Assembly: GCF_900105685.1 (NCBI RefSeq)
Contig: NZ_LT629781.1
Span: 1,860,001 to 1,924,000, forward strand
Length of the DNA stretch: 64,000 nucleotides
Source of the DNA: Verrucomicrobium sp. GAS474
GTDB taxonomy: Bacteria; Verrucomicrobiota; Verrucomicrobiia; Methylacidiphilales; GAS474
Direction: 5' to 3'
The notes below the pieces were generated by a model. It ran no database searches and was not told the DNA's origin. It worked only from the letters and a program-made list of their open reading frames with translations. Shown here one piece after another: positions 1 through 8,909 of the stretch. The position numbers were made by a program, and so were the translations under genes. Each line of letters starts with the position of its first letter. The stretch's first letter is position 1.

Positions 1-1
1 C

Positions 2-418
2 CACGTCGAGGTCGTGGTCGACGCCGGGCACCTCGTACAGGCCAACGAATCGGGGCTGGTCCAGGCCCTCTCCAACCTGCTGGGCAACGCCGCGAAGTTC
101 GTCGCGCCCGGCGTGACGCCCCGCATCCGGGTCCATTCCGAGCGGCACGGCGAGATGATCCGGCTCTCGATCGACGACAACGGCATCGGCATCGCCCCCC
201 CCTACCAGGTGCGGCTCTTCGGGATGTTCGAGCGGGTCCTCCCGAAAGCCCATTACGAGGGGACCGGCGTCGGCCTCGCCATCACCCGCAAGGTCATCGA
301 GCGGATGGGAGGGAAAGTCGGCATGGAATCGGACGGCGAGCACGGCAGCCGGTTCTGGATCGAGCTGGCCGCGGGGATCGAAAACCGGAAAGGGGAAAAG
401 AACGGGGGAGGCGCATGA
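2..418 (+). CDS. Sensor histidine kinase, C-terminal ATPase part (5' truncated by window edge)
   Basis: The reading frame is open from the window edge, so only the C-terminal HATPase_c domain of a two-component kinase is seen. Visible ATP-binding motifs are the N-box (NLLGNAAKF), the G1 box (DDNGIGI), an F-box region (LFGMFERV) and the G2 box (GTGVGLAITRKV). The protein ends about 20 residues after the domain with a charged tail. Its stop overlaps the start of the next gene, a stand-alone receiver protein, by ATGA, so the two are translationally coupled and probably form a phosphorelay. The input domain lies outside the window, so the signal is unknown. Confidence 0.9.
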   Translation, partial: HVEVVVDAGHLVQANESGLVQALSNLLGNAAKFVAPGVTPRIRVHSERHGEMIRLSIDDNGIGIAPPYQVRLFGMFERVLPKAHYEGTGVGLAITRKVIERMGGKVGMESDGEHGSRFWIELAAGIENRKGEKNGGGA

Positions 419-840
419 GCGAGGCTCCTTCCGCTTCCCACGCGAACGCCAAAACGGTTCTCCTCGTGGAGGACAACGAGGACGATATCTTCCTCATGCG
501 GCGTCTTTTCAAGAAGGAGGCCATCGAGGTGCCCCTTCAGGTCGTCACCGACGGGAAGCAGGCATTGGAGTATCTCTCCGGCACCGGCCCCTATCGCGAC
601 CGCAGCCGCCATCCGCTGCCCGGATTCCTGTTCCTCGACTTGAAATTTCCCTACCTGCAGGGCTTCGAGATCCTCGCCTGGATCCGGGACCAGCCCCATC
701 TGAACGGGATTCCCGTCGCGATCCTCACCTCCTCGGTCGAGGATCGGGATCGGGGAAGGGCCGCCGAGTTCGGCGTCTCCTACCTGGTCAAGCCGCCGAC
801 GCCCGAAATGGTCGCTGAGGCGCTCCGCTTCCTCGCCTAG
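415..840 (+). CDS. Single-domain response regulator (CheY/Rcp1-like receiver)
   Basis: This 141-residue protein is a receiver domain with no output domain. Acidic residues D20 and D23/D24 follow the first strand (VLLVEDNEDD). D75 in FLFLDLKFP is the expected phosphoacceptor. T105/S106 (ILTSS) and K126 (YLVKP) complete the active site. The long loop between helix 2 and strand 3 and the DLKFP motif resemble the Rcp1 family, which often pairs with phytochrome-type or PAS-GAF kinases. The start overlaps the kinase stop by 4 bp, so the kinase is the likely partner. With no DNA-binding or enzymatic output, it probably signals by protein-protein contact or relays phosphate. Confidence 0.92.
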   Translation: MSEAPSASHANAKTVLLVEDNEDDIFLMRRLFKKEAIEVPLQVVTDGKQALEYLSGTGPYRDRSRHPLPGFLFLDLKFPYLQGFEILAWIRDQPHLNGIPVAILTSSVEDRDRGRAAEFGVSYLVKPPTPEMVAEALRFLA

Positions 841-854
841 GCTTTGGGGGGAAG

Positions 855-908
855 GGAAAAAGAAAAAGAGTTGGCGGGACGGGTGACCCCCCGGAACACC
901 CGCCCCGC
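855..908 (-). terminator. Rho-independent terminator of dps
   Basis: Two 12-base arms (874-885 and 897-908, one mismatch) form a GC-rich hairpin with an 11-base loop. Read on the minus strand the hairpin is followed by a T-rich run (complement of 855-872). It lies between the convergent receiver gene and dps. Confidence 0.65.
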
Positions 909-924
909 ACTCTTCACCGGCGGG

Positions 925-1419
925 TTACTCGCTCTTTTTGTAAAGATGCGCCTCGATGAACCAGAGGTTCTTGTCGGCGGCGCGGGAGACCTCGGTGAAG
1001 ATGTCGGCGGCGTCCTTGTCGCCCAGCTCGTCCGTTTCGTCGATCGCCTTGCGGGCGGCGTTCGCGAAGGTGGCCAGGGCGTTCGTCAGGGCCTTGAGGT
1101 GGCGGGTCGAGTCGTGGATGCCCACGGGATACTCGGCGAGGCGGGTCTTCGCCTGGATGTGCTGGATCGTCCCCTCGGCGGTGCCGCCGAGCTGCGCGAT
1201 CCGTTCGGCGAGGAGGTCGGCGCCGTTCTCGACGTCTTCCTCGATCTTGTCGAGGAGCTCGTGGACGGCGATGAAGTCATGGCCGCGGACGTTCCAATGG
1301 GCCTGCTTGATCTGGAGCTGGAGGTCGAGGGTGTCGGCCAGGGACTGGTTGATCAGGTTGACGACCTTTCGACGGACGCTTTCCTTGAGATTGACGTGGG
1401 AGGTGATGAGTTGAGTCAT
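925..1419 (-). CDS. dps: Dps-family ferroxidase / DNA-protecting protein
   Basis: The 164-residue four-helix protein is of the Dps/ferritin-like type, which forms dodecamers that store iron and protect DNA from peroxide. The ferroxidase signature is visible near residue 40 (KQAHWNVRGHDF, supplying His) and in the following helix (LLDKIEEDVENGADLLAERI, supplying Asp/Glu). The frame continues upstream, but the family begins at MTQLITSH, and this ATG is preceded by AGGAAAG at good spacing. The N-terminus is short with no Lys-rich tail, so nonspecific DNA binding may be weak. The gene is monocistronic, with a terminator directly downstream. Confidence 0.93.
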   Translation of the reverse strand: MTQLITSHVNLKESVRRKVVNLINQSLADTLDLQLQIKQAHWNVRGHDFIAVHELLDKIEEDVENGADLLAERIAQLGGTAEGTIQHIQAKTRLAEYPVGIHDSTRHLKALTNALATFANAARKAIDETDELGDKDAADIFTEVSRAADKNLWFIEAHLYKKSE

Positions 1420-1687
1420 GCTTTCCTGGGAGCTAGGCCGATGCCGCCGTCCCGTGCTTCCGTTGCAACTCTTTGGCGGGGAAATGATTTTAAGAAAGGG
1501 CCGGGAGGGAGCGCGGAACGGCGAAGGGTCGCAAAATGCAGGACTGCACCCGGAGAGCAGGCAATTGGCACGATCGGAAAAAGGAGCCGGAAAAACCGGA
1601 AAAGACGGAACCGATTTGCGTGGAGGATCTAAGGACGTCCGGAAGGACGGGGCCACGCGCTGGCATCGCCCGTGCGTCTCTCCTTCC

Positions 1688-1801
1688 ATGAAGCCTCAAC
1701 ACAAATCGATCAGCGGCCGGATTCCCCTCATTCTTCTTTGGCTGGTCGGCGTGCCGATCCCGATCCTCGTCATCATCTTCCTCTTCCGCGGCTGCTCGTA
1801 A
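1688..1801 (+). CDS. Small single-pass membrane peptide, function unknown
   Basis: This predicted 37-residue peptide starts with a basic segment (MKPQHKSISGR), followed by about 20 hydrophobic residues with a central GVPIP motif, and ends RGCS. This is a classic one-pass membrane micro-protein layout with a positive-inside N-terminus and a C-terminal Cys. The start is chosen because the basic-hydrophobic pattern begins there. The frame is open further upstream, but that sequence is low-complexity shadow of other frames. It is convergent with the hydroxyacid dehydrogenase gene, nine bases away. No function can be assigned. Confidence 0.5.
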   Translation: MKPQHKSISGRIPLILLWLVGVPIPILVIIFLFRGCS

Positions 1802-1809
1802 GCGGCGGG

Positions 1810-2802
1810 TCAGGTCTTGCGCGCTTCCCACACCTCGGCGTTGACGAGACGCGAGGGGCGGCGTCCGGAGAGGGCGGCGGTGAGCTCGACGATGCCTTCG
1901 TCGGCCATCGCCCGCCGCGTCTCATGGGTCGAGGTTCCCATGTGGGGGGAGAGGACGACGTTCGCCATCGTCATGAGCGGGGAGTCGGCAGGGAGCGGTT
2001 CGGTCTCGTAGACGTCGAGGGCGGCCGCCCGCAGGCGATTTTCCCGCAGGGCGTCGATGAGCGCCGCTTCGTCGAGGGTCTCGCCGCGCGAGATGTTCAC
2101 GAGGATCGCCCCGGGCCGGACGAGGGAGAATTCCCGGCGGCCCAGGAAATGGCGCGTCTCCGGGGTGAGGGCGAGGGCGACGCAGAGGAAATCGGCCTCG
2201 GCGAGGAGGGTGTCGAGGGGGACCCACGCGGCGTCGAGGGGGCGGGCCGCCGCCTGGTTCGGGCGGCGGCTGTGGTAGAGGATCTCCATGCCGAAACCGT
2301 GGCGGCCACGTCGCCCGATGGCCTGCCCGATCTGCCCGAAGCCGACGAGCCCGAGGCGCTTCCCGTGGAGGCTGGTGCCGAAGTGGGCTTCCCCGACGCT
2401 CTTCTTCCATTCCCCGCGCCGGACCCAGGCGTCGAGCTCGGCGATGCGCCGGGCCGCGGCCATGAGGAGGGCGAAGCCGAGGTCGGCGGTGCTCTCCGCG
2501 GCGGCGGTCGAGGTGTTCGTGAGGACGATGCCCCGGGTCTTGAGGGTGGCGAAATCGAAACGGTCGTGGCCGACGGAGAGGGTGGCGAGGGCCTCGAGGC
2601 GGGGCGTGGTGGCGGGATCGAGCGGGATCCGCTCCATGACGCGCCGTCCGCCGATGATCCCGTGGGCCCGGAGGAGGGCGGCGGCGAAGGCCTCCTTTTC
2701 CTCGTCGGGCTTCGCGATCCAGGTGACCTCGAAGGAACCGCGCAGCGTGGCGAGCTGGTCGGGGGTGAATTCGGTGCCGAAGGCCAGGACATGTTTTTTC
2801 AT
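1810..2802 (-). CDS. D-2-hydroxyacid dehydrogenase (glyoxylate/hydroxypyruvate reductase-like)
   Basis: The 330-residue NAD(P)-dependent oxidoreductase belongs to the D-isomer 2-hydroxyacid dehydrogenase family. The Rossmann motif GFGQIG is at 154-159. The catalytic triad is visible: R239 (NISRGE), a Glu in YETEP near 266-268 and H287 (SPHMG). The Arg-Arg following the nucleotide-binding motif region does not settle NADH versus NADPH preference. Substrate is not certain; glyoxylate or hydroxypyruvate is the usual one for this subgroup. The start follows the photolyase stop by 13 bp on the same strand, so the genes are probably co-transcribed. There is no clear Shine-Dalgarno. Confidence 0.88.
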   Translation of the reverse strand: MKKHVLAFGTEFTPDQLATLRGSFEVTWIAKPDEEKEAFAAALLRAHGIIGGRRVMERIPLDPATTPRLEALATLSVGHDRFDFATLKTRGIVLTNTSTAAAESTADLGFALLMAAARRIAELDAWVRRGEWKKSVGEAHFGTSLHGKRLGLVGFGQIGQAIGRRGRHGFGMEILYHSRRPNQAAARPLDAAWVPLDTLLAEADFLCVALALTPETRHFLGRREFSLVRPGAILVNISRGETLDEAALIDALRENRLRAAALDVYETEPLPADSPLMTMANVVLSPHMGTSTHETRRAMADEGIVELTAALSGRRPSRLVNAEVWEARKT

Positions 2803-2815
2803 GGTGGGAGGAAGA

Positions 2816-4267
2816 TCAGGTTTCGAGGGTGCGGATGGAACTGAGGGCGGCGAGGGCGTTCTTCCGCGCGACGGCGTGGTCGACGATCGGCTTCGGATAG
2901 TCTCGCCCGAGGACGATCCCGGCGCGGGCGAGGAGATCGCCCGGGGCCTCCCAGGGGCGATGAAGCCATGCGCCGGGCAGCCCCGCCAGCTCAGGACACC
3001 ACCGGCGGACGTAGCGCCCCAGGGGATCGAATTTCTCGCCCTGCGTGACCGGGTTGAAGATGCGGAAGTAGGGCGAGGCGTCGGCCCCGCACCCGGCGCT
3101 CCACTGCCAGCCGAGGGTGTTCTGGGCGAGATCGGCATCGACTAGCGTCTCCCAGAACCATGCGGCCCCCTCCCGCCACGAAATGAGGAGATCCTTCACG
3201 AGGAACGAGGCGGCGATCATCCGCACCCGGTTGTGCATCCACCCGGTCGCCCAGAGTTCCCGCATCCCGGCGTCGACGACGGGGTAACCGGTGAGGCCCT
3301 TCTGCCAGGCGCGGAGGCGGGCTTTGTCTTTCACCCAGGGGAAGGCGGCGAAGGGTTCCCGGAGCGGCTCCTCGGCGGTGTGGGGGAAGTGGTAGAGGAG
3401 GTGGTGGGAGAACTCCCGCCAGCCGATCTCGGTGAGGTAGCGGGAGCCGCGCCAGAGCGGGGAGGCGGGGGCGATGCGGGCGGCGTGGCGGCGGTAGGCG
3501 TGCCAGATCTGGCGCGGGCCGATCTCGCCGAAGTGGAGATGGGGGGAGAGGCGCGAGGTCCCTGGGAGATCGGGCCGGTCGCGGTCCCCCGCATAGTTTT
3601 CCGAGGCGGCGAGGAGGAAGCTCTCGACCCGCTCGGCCGCCCCGGCCTCGCCCGGATGCCAGGCGGCGGCGAGGCCGTGGTGCCAGGGGATCGTCGGCTC
3701 AAGTTCCAGCGCGGCCAGGGGAATCGATTCCGGCCACGCCTTCGGCGCGGGGAGACGGTCGGGCGCGGGGAGGGGGGCGGCGGGATCGGCCTTGCCGAGG
3801 GCGTGCTTCCAGAACGGAGTGAAGACCTGGAACGGCTTCCCGCTTTGGTTGGCGATGGTCCACGGCTCGTGGAGGAGGGCGGCGTTGAAGGTCTCGACGG
3901 CGTGGCCCGCCTTGCGGAGCGTCTCCTTGATCCGCGTATCGCGGGCGATGAGCGCGGGCTCGTAACGGCGGTTCCAGAAAAGGGCCTCGGCCCCGGTCTC
4001 CTTCAGGAGGGCCTGGAGCGTCCCGAGGCTCGCCCCCTCGCGGATCACGAGGCGGCTGCCCCGCTCGCGGAGCGAGTCGCCGAGCGCCTGCAATGAATGA
4101 TGGAGCCACCAGCGCGAGGCTCCGCCGGGCGCCCACGCCTCCTCCTCGCCGCGCGCATCGATGTAGACGGGAATGACCGGGCCGCCCCGGGCCAGCGCGG
4201 CCTGGAGGGCGGGATTGTCGGCGAGGCGGAGGTCGGCGCGAAACCAGACGAGGGCGGGGGAGGGCAT
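2816..4267 (-). CDS. phrB: Deoxyribodipyrimidine photolyase (cryptochrome/photolyase family)
   Basis: The 483-residue protein has the full class I layout. An N-terminal antenna domain opens with VWFRADLRLADNPAL. The FAD-binding half carries SRLSPHLHFGEI, WREFSHHLLYHFP, the GYPVVDAGMREL and TGWMHNRVRM blocks, and the ASPYFRIFNP motif near the C-terminus. It would use blue light to split cyclobutane dimers in DNA. The start MPSPALVWF matches the family N-terminus exactly. The gene sits between the alpha/beta hydrolase (28 bp upstream) and the hydroxyacid dehydrogenase (13 bp downstream), suggesting a three-gene transcript. A cryptochrome role cannot be excluded. Confidence 0.95.
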   Translation of the reverse strand: MPSPALVWFRADLRLADNPALQAALARGGPVIPVYIDARGEEEAWAPGGASRWWLHHSLQALGDSLRERGSRLVIREGASLGTLQALLKETGAEALFWNRRYEPALIARDTRIKETLRKAGHAVETFNAALLHEPWTIANQSGKPFQVFTPFWKHALGKADPAAPLPAPDRLPAPKAWPESIPLAALELEPTIPWHHGLAAAWHPGEAGAAERVESFLLAASENYAGDRDRPDLPGTSRLSPHLHFGEIGPRQIWHAYRRHAARIAPASPLWRGSRYLTEIGWREFSHHLLYHFPHTAEEPLREPFAAFPWVKDKARLRAWQKGLTGYPVVDAGMRELWATGWMHNRVRMIAASFLVKDLLISWREGAAWFWETLVDADLAQNTLGWQWSAGCGADASPYFRIFNPVTQGEKFDPLGRYVRRWCPELAGLPGAWLHRPWEAPGDLLARAGIVLGRDYPKPIVDHAVARKNALAALSSIRTLET

Positions 4268-4295
4268 GCGAGGACGGCGGCGGACCCTTCTGCCT

Positions 4296-5366
4296 TTACT
4301 CCCGCAGGAAGCCGAAGAGTTCCTGCTGGAAGAGTTCGGGGTGTTCCAGGTGGGGGATGTGGCCGCAATCGGGGATGACGACGAGGCGCGCACGGGGGAT
4401 CTCCCGGACGGCCGCCTGGGCCATCTCGACGAATTGGCCCATCGTCTTCCGCACCTCGGGCGCGGCGAAGTTGCTCAGCGGCGCGGTGCGGTCCCGGTCG
4501 CCGACGACGAGGAGGGTCGGCGCGGCGATCTTCGGGTATTGGGCGCGGACGGGCTGGGTGTAGATCATCTGGTAGGCGCGGGCGGAGGCCTTCGCCCAGC
4601 GCATGTTGTCGGGCCCGATCGCCGCGCCGATGGGGACCTCGGTCATCTTCGCGACGAGCTCGGGCCGGGGAAAGGCGAAGTAGTGGTTGAAGAAGGCGGT
4701 GATCTTCTCGGGATCGTTGTTCTTCAGTTCGGCCTGGTAGAGGGCCTCGTCCGATTGGGCGGGGACCTTCAGGCTGTAATCCTCGAGGCCGATGGGGTCT
4801 TCCAGGATCAGCTTCGCGACCCGCTCCGGGTAGAGGATCGCGAAGTGGGCCGCCAGCATCCCGCCCGTCGAATGCCCGAGGACGACGACGGGACCGGCGA
4901 TGCCGAGGCTGTCGAGCAGCGCGACGGTGTTCTGAGCGAGCCAGGAGAAACGGTAAGGCATGTCGGGCTTCGACGACTTGCCCCAGCCGATCTGGTCCGG
5001 GGCGACGACGCGGTACCCGGCGCGGGTCAGCGCCTCGACCAGGTTGTCCCAGTAGGGGCTGTATCCCGCGAAGTTCTTCCCGTGAAGGAGGAGGACCGTC
5101 TGGCCGTTGGAGCGGACGCCGGGCTGCGGCGCGATGTCCATGTAGGCCATCCGCAACGTCAGGTCCTGCCCCTCGGCCTTCACCGGGAGGAAGCGGACCG
5201 GATAGGGGTAGGGATAGGCCTCCAGCTCGAGGGTCACCGGGGCGTAATGGGAACTGGAGGGACCGTGGGAGGCCGGGGCGCCGAACAATCCCGCCGAGGC
5301 CGGGACGGGGAGGACGGCCGCCACGGCCAGGAGGAGGAGAGCGGGAAGGTGGAGGCGGGAAATCAT
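4296..5366 (-). CDS. Secreted alpha/beta-hydrolase
   Basis: The 356-residue protein has a signal peptide (residues 1-25, ending ASA), so it is exported. The hydrolase fold shows the oxyanion loop HGKNF (95-99), the nucleophile elbow GHSTGG with S166, a catalytic acid in GDRDRTAP (D290 or D292) and H336 in CGHIPHLEHPE. It resembles epoxide hydrolase/haloalkane dehalogenase-type enzymes and bacterial hydrolases acting on small esters, but the substrate cannot be read from sequence. It is the first gene of the probable operon with phrB. Confidence 0.88.
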   Translation of the reverse strand: MISRLHLPALLLLAVAAVLPVPASAGLFGAPASHGPSSSHYAPVTLELEAYPYPYPVRFLPVKAEGQDLTLRMAYMDIAPQPGVRSNGQTVLLLHGKNFAGYSPYWDNLVEALTRAGYRVVAPDQIGWGKSSKPDMPYRFSWLAQNTVALLDSLGIAGPVVVLGHSTGGMLAAHFAILYPERVAKLILEDPIGLEDYSLKVPAQSDEALYQAELKNNDPEKITAFFNHYFAFPRPELVAKMTEVPIGAAIGPDNMRWAKASARAYQMIYTQPVRAQYPKIAAPTLLVVGDRDRTAPLSNFAAPEVRKTMGQFVEMAQAAVREIPRARLVVIPDCGHIPHLEHPELFQQELFGFLRE

Positions 5367-5546
5367 GGCGTGCGGCGGGTCTCCCCATTATACCGCACCC
5401 GCGACGCTTGGAAAGCCGGAGAGGGAAATCGGCTATGGACTTGGAAAATAACTTCGGCTATCCACTCAAGCTCCTCCTTCCCCCGTAAAATCAGGGAAAA
5501 CCGGGAGGCGTTACCCTAATAATCCTGTAAAAAGCGGCTTTGAAAA

Positions 5547-6482
5547 ATGAGTAAAATCCTGGTGACCGGCGGCGCCGGTTATATTGGCTCGGTCCTGGTT
5601 CCCCAACTCCTGCAGCGGGGCCACAGCGTCACCGTCCTCGACACCTTCATCTTCCGCCAGCACACCCTGGCCGATGCCTGCGCCTACGAGACCTTCCAGG
5701 TCGTCCGCGGCGACGCCCGGGACGAGAAACTCCTCCGCAAGCTCACGGCCGACGTCGATTACGTCATCCCGCTCGCGGCCCTCGTCGGCGCCCCCATGTG
5801 CGCCCGGGACGAGGTCGGCGCGACGACGATCAACCAGGGCGCCGTCGAGCTCCTCTGCCGCATCCTCCGGCCCGAGCAGCGGATGATCTACCCGAACACG
5901 AACAGCGGCTACGGCGTCGCCACCGGCGACAAGTTCTGCACCGAGGAAACCCCCCTCTCCCCCATCTCCCTCTACGGCATCACGAAGACCAAGGCCGAGG
6001 AGGCCGTGCTGGCGCGGGGCAATTCCCTCACCTTCCGCCTCGCGACCGTCTTCGGGATGTCCCCCCGCATGCGCGTCGACCTCCTGGTGAACGACTTCGT
6101 CTACCGCGCGCTCAACGACCGGGCGGCGCTCATCTTCGAGGGCCACTTCAAGCGGAACTACATCCACGTCCGCGACGTCGCCGGGGCCTTCATCCACGCC
6201 ATCGACAACTTCGAGGCGATGCAGGGCAAGCCCTACAACGTCGGCCTCGAGGACGCGAACCTCTCGAAGCTCGAGCTCTGCGCGAAGATCAAGGAGCATC
6301 TCCCCCAGTTCACCTACGTCGAGGCCGCCATCGGCGAGGACCCCGACAAGCGGGACTACATCGTCTCCAACCAGCGCATCCTCGCCACCGGCTTCACCCC
6401 CCAGTGGAGCCTCGACCGCGGCATCGTCGAGCTGATCAAGGGCTATCAGATCATCAAGAACACGATCTACAGCAACGTCTAG
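5547..6482 (+). CDS. NAD-dependent epimerase/dehydratase (extended SDR)
   Basis: The 311-residue protein begins with the Rossmann motif GGAGYIG (8-14). The catalytic set is T118 (NTNSGYG region), Y143 and K147 (YGITK), all typical of extended short-chain dehydrogenases that modify nucleotide sugars. The C-terminal substrate-binding half ends without extra domains. No glycosyltransferase or sugar-nucleotide gene is adjacent, so the substrate is open. The start gives the family N-terminus MSKILVTGG. The upstream 180 bp is relatively AT-rich and may hold its promoter. Confidence 0.9.
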   Translation: MSKILVTGGAGYIGSVLVPQLLQRGHSVTVLDTFIFRQHTLADACAYETFQVVRGDARDEKLLRKLTADVDYVIPLAALVGAPMCARDEVGATTINQGAVELLCRILRPEQRMIYPNTNSGYGVATGDKFCTEETPLSPISLYGITKTKAEEAVLARGNSLTFRLATVFGMSPRMRVDLLVNDFVYRALNDRAALIFEGHFKRNYIHVRDVAGAFIHAIDNFEAMQGKPYNVGLEDANLSKLELCAKIKEHLPQFTYVEAAIGEDPDKRDYIVSNQRILATGFTPQWSLDRGIVELIKGYQIIKNTIYSNV

Positions 6483-6604
6483 TTGCTATCGCCTCTTCGG
6501 CCTCTCGATCCCCAGCACATTGGGGGGCGGGAGGGCCGTCGAGTGTGCTGTCTCGGCTTCGGCGGCAGCTTTTTGAAAGCGAGGGATCGGGCGATTGCGG
6601 AGGC

Positions 6605-6644
6605 TGTAGGGGAAAATCCTACATGCCTTACGGAAGATATCCTA
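6605..6644. promoter_or_regulatory. Two phased GGA-N-TCC palindromes upstream of the CxC protein gene
   Basis: TGTAGG (6605-6610) and CCTACA (6618-6623) form a perfect inverted repeat. A second, related dyad (TACGGA...TCCTA, 6629-6644) follows, with centres about 22 bp apart, close to two DNA turns. The spacing and similarity suggest a tandem operator for a dimeric regulator, possibly of the LuxR/NarL type. The regulator identity is inference. Confidence 0.35.
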
Positions 6645-6707
6645 TGGTTGCGCTTTCCCGGTAGGGTTACCATTGGTTCCTGCATTCCCTGCCTTGCTTT
6701 GCCGTCA

Positions 6708-7253
6708 ATGAGATCCAAGAGTGTTTTCGTCGTGTGGGCGTGTGGCGTCCTGGTTTTGATCCTTTTTTTGAGTCGTCAGCACCAGACTCCGCTTCCGCTT
6801 CCCTCCCTCCAGGCTTCGGTTCCCGTGTCTGCCTCGTCTTCGTGGCGGCTGGTCCACTTTCTGGTTCCGGGCTGTGCCTGTTCCGATGGGGTCGCCGGCT
6901 ATCTGGCCCGTCGCGGCCCTGTGACGGCAGAGGGGACTCTCGAAGAGGTGCTTTTGCTGGACGATGCCCCGGTTCTCTCGGCCCGTTTGAGGGGGGCGGG
7001 ATGGAAGGTCTCCACCGTCCATCCGGGAAGCCCGGAAGGATACGGCGTCCGGGGCGGACCCTGGCTGATGATTTTCGATCCAAACGGCGGGACTCGCTAT
7101 AGCGGCGGTTACGAGGGGAAACCGATTTCCGGGGATCGGGATTCCTTTGAGGATCTTGCCGTCCTCGCCCGGTTGCGCCGGGGAGAGCGTGTTGTTCCCT
7201 TTGGCCCTTTCGGGTGCATCGTCGGCTCGAAGTTCCTCGAAGCAGGTCGTTAG
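6708..7253 (+). CDS. Membrane-anchored CxC protein, possibly thioredoxin-like
   Basis: The 181-residue protein has one N-terminal transmembrane segment (about 5-21) and a predicted periplasmic domain. The segment WRLVHFLVPGCACSD places C56 and C58 after a beta-strand, as in some small periplasmic thioredoxin-like proteins. A strand ending in PWLMIFDPNGGTRYSGGY follows, then a late Cys (GPFGCIVG). The fold assignment is tentative. The chosen ATG begins the basic-hydrophobic anchor; upstream sequence in the same frame is unlikely to be coding. Codon use is less GC-rich than in neighbours. The chemoreceptor gene follows on the same strand after 48 bp. Confidence 0.6.
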   Translation: MRSKSVFVVWACGVLVLILFLSRQHQTPLPLPSLQASVPVSASSSWRLVHFLVPGCACSDGVAGYLARRGPVTAEGTLEEVLLLDDAPVLSARLRGAGWKVSTVHPGSPEGYGVRGGPWLMIFDPNGGTRYSGGYEGKPISGDRDSFEDLAVLARLRRGERVVPFGPFGCIVGSKFLEAGR

Positions 7254-7301
7254 TCGTCCGGTTTCCGCATTATCGCAATCTTCTCCAACTTTCTAAAACT
7301 C

Positions 7302-8723
7302 ATGAATACCGTCGCCACCACCGTTCAGGACAGCATCCGTGCCGAGCATCGGGCTAAGACAAACTTCCTCTTCCTTGTTTTGCTCTGGGCCCAAGTCCCG
7401 GCGATGGTCGGCGTCGCCGCTTATTTCGATACGGGGATGGGGCTGGCGGCAATGGTCGGGCTGGCCATCATGGCGGGGCCGACTCTTCTGTTTTTCCTGA
7501 ACAAGGAAAGCCGCCTGGCCGGCGTCGCCCTCGGCATCGCCTCCGAATGCCTTGCCGCGCTGCTCATCCATTTGACGCAGGGGCGGATCGAGGCCCACTT
7601 CCTGGTCTTCATCATGATTCCTTTCCTGGCCCTCTACGCCGACCTCTGGCCGATCCTGGCGTCGGCGGCGACGATCGCCGTCCATCACGTCGCCTTTTTC
7701 TTTTTTCTTCCCCACAGCCTCTTCAATTATGACGCCGCCTTCGCCGTCGTCCTGGTGCACGCGCTGTTCGTGATCCTCGACACGATTCCGGCCTGTCTCT
7801 TCGCCCTTACCTTCCAGCGCTATGTGATCGGCTCCCGGAGCGCGCTCGCCGGATTGGAGAGAGCTTCCCAGAGTCTGACGGTGACGTCGCAGGCGCTGGC
7901 CGAGGCGAGCCAGGCGTTGGCCGACGGCTCCAGCCAACAGGCGGCCTCCCTCGAAGAGACGAGCGCATCGACCGAGGAACTCTCCGGCATGACGAGGCGC
8001 AATGCCGATAATGCGGTGAGCGTGCGCAATCTTTCCAGCGCGACCCGGAACACCGCCGAGACCGGCCTTGTCCGCACCCGGGAGATGCAGGCCGAAATGG
8101 AGGCCATCCAGCAGGCCAGCGGAGAGATGAATCAGGCGATGGGGGATATCAAGGCGTCGAGCGACAATGTCTCCAAGATCATCAAGACGATCGACGAGAT
8201 CGCCTTCCAGACGAATATCCTCGCGCTGAATGCCGCCGTCGAGGCCGCGCGGGCCGGCGAGGCGGGGGCGGGATTCGCCGTCGTCGCCGAGGAGGTCCGG
8301 GGTCTTGCGCAGAGGAGCGCCCAGGCGGCCAAGGAAACGTCCCTGTTGATTGAAACCTCGATCGGCCAGAGCAACCGGGGGGTCGAGGTCAATAAGCGGG
8401 TAGTCGAGCGGATCAGCGCGATTGTCGAGAAATCGACCGGGGTGCGAGGGAGTCTCGACGACATCGTGGAAAAAGTCCGCCAAGTCGACACGCTGATTGC
8501 CGAAATCGCCGATGCCTCGAAGGAGCAGTCGTCAGGGCTCCAACAGATCGGCTCGGCGATGTCCCGCATGGACAAGGCGACGCAGGCCAACGCCGCCGGA
8601 TCGGAGGAGACGGCGAGCATCGCCGTCGAGCTCAGCCACCATTCGAGCGATTTGCGCGGGGAGGTGGAGACGCTTTACTCTCTCGTCAATGGAACGAAGG
8701 CCTCGCAGCTTCTCCCGGGATAA
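7302..8723 (+). CDS. Methyl-accepting chemotaxis protein
   Basis: The 473-residue chemoreceptor has about five to six N-terminal hydrophobic segments (residues 20-170) in place of the usual single periplasmic sensor domain. A long coiled-coil signalling domain follows. The highly conserved hairpin tip is present (DEIAFQTNILALNAAVEAAR, then GEAGAGFAVVAEEVR), which contacts CheA/CheW. Gln/Glu pairs flank it, as expected for methylation sites. No HAMP domain is evident. A multi-pass sensor of this type may sense membrane state or a small hydrophobic or gaseous cue. No che or flagellar genes are nearby. Confidence 0.93.
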   Translation: MNTVATTVQDSIRAEHRAKTNFLFLVLLWAQVPAMVGVAAYFDTGMGLAAMVGLAIMAGPTLLFFLNKESRLAGVALGIASECLAALLIHLTQGRIEAHFLVFIMIPFLALYADLWPILASAATIAVHHVAFFFFLPHSLFNYDAAFAVVLVHALFVILDTIPACLFALTFQRYVIGSRSALAGLERASQSLTVTSQALAEASQALADGSSQQAASLEETSASTEELSGMTRRNADNAVSVRNLSSATRNTAETGLVRTREMQAEMEAIQQASGEMNQAMGDIKASSDNVSKIIKTIDEIAFQTNILALNAAVEAARAGEAGAGFAVVAEEVRGLAQRSAQAAKETSLLIETSIGQSNRGVEVNKRVVERISAIVEKSTGVRGSLDDIVEKVRQVDTLIAEIADASKEQSSGLQQIGSAMSRMDKATQANAAGSEETASIAVELSHHSSDLRGEVETLYSLVNGTKASQLLPG

Positions 8724-8887
8724 GGCTGAGGGCGGGTCATCGACCGCGCGGCAGCCGATCCGCCCAAGGCTTTCCGTGGCCGTGCTTTTGGCCGTCTTTG
8801 TCGGTTGGAGGTGGCGCGAACAGGCGTTGCCTGTCGTCACGATGCGGTAAGCAAGTCGTTTCCCCCCATGGGGGAAGATTTGACCTG

Positions 8888-8908
8888 AAAAACACCTTCC
8901 GAAGGAAG
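8888..8908 (-). terminator. Terminator of tRNA-Leu
   Basis: On the minus strand a CTTCC/GGAAG hairpin (8896-8900 with 8904-8908) is followed by GTG and five T (complement of 8888-8892), just downstream of the tRNA 3' end. Confidence 0.55.
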
Positions 8909-8909
8909 A

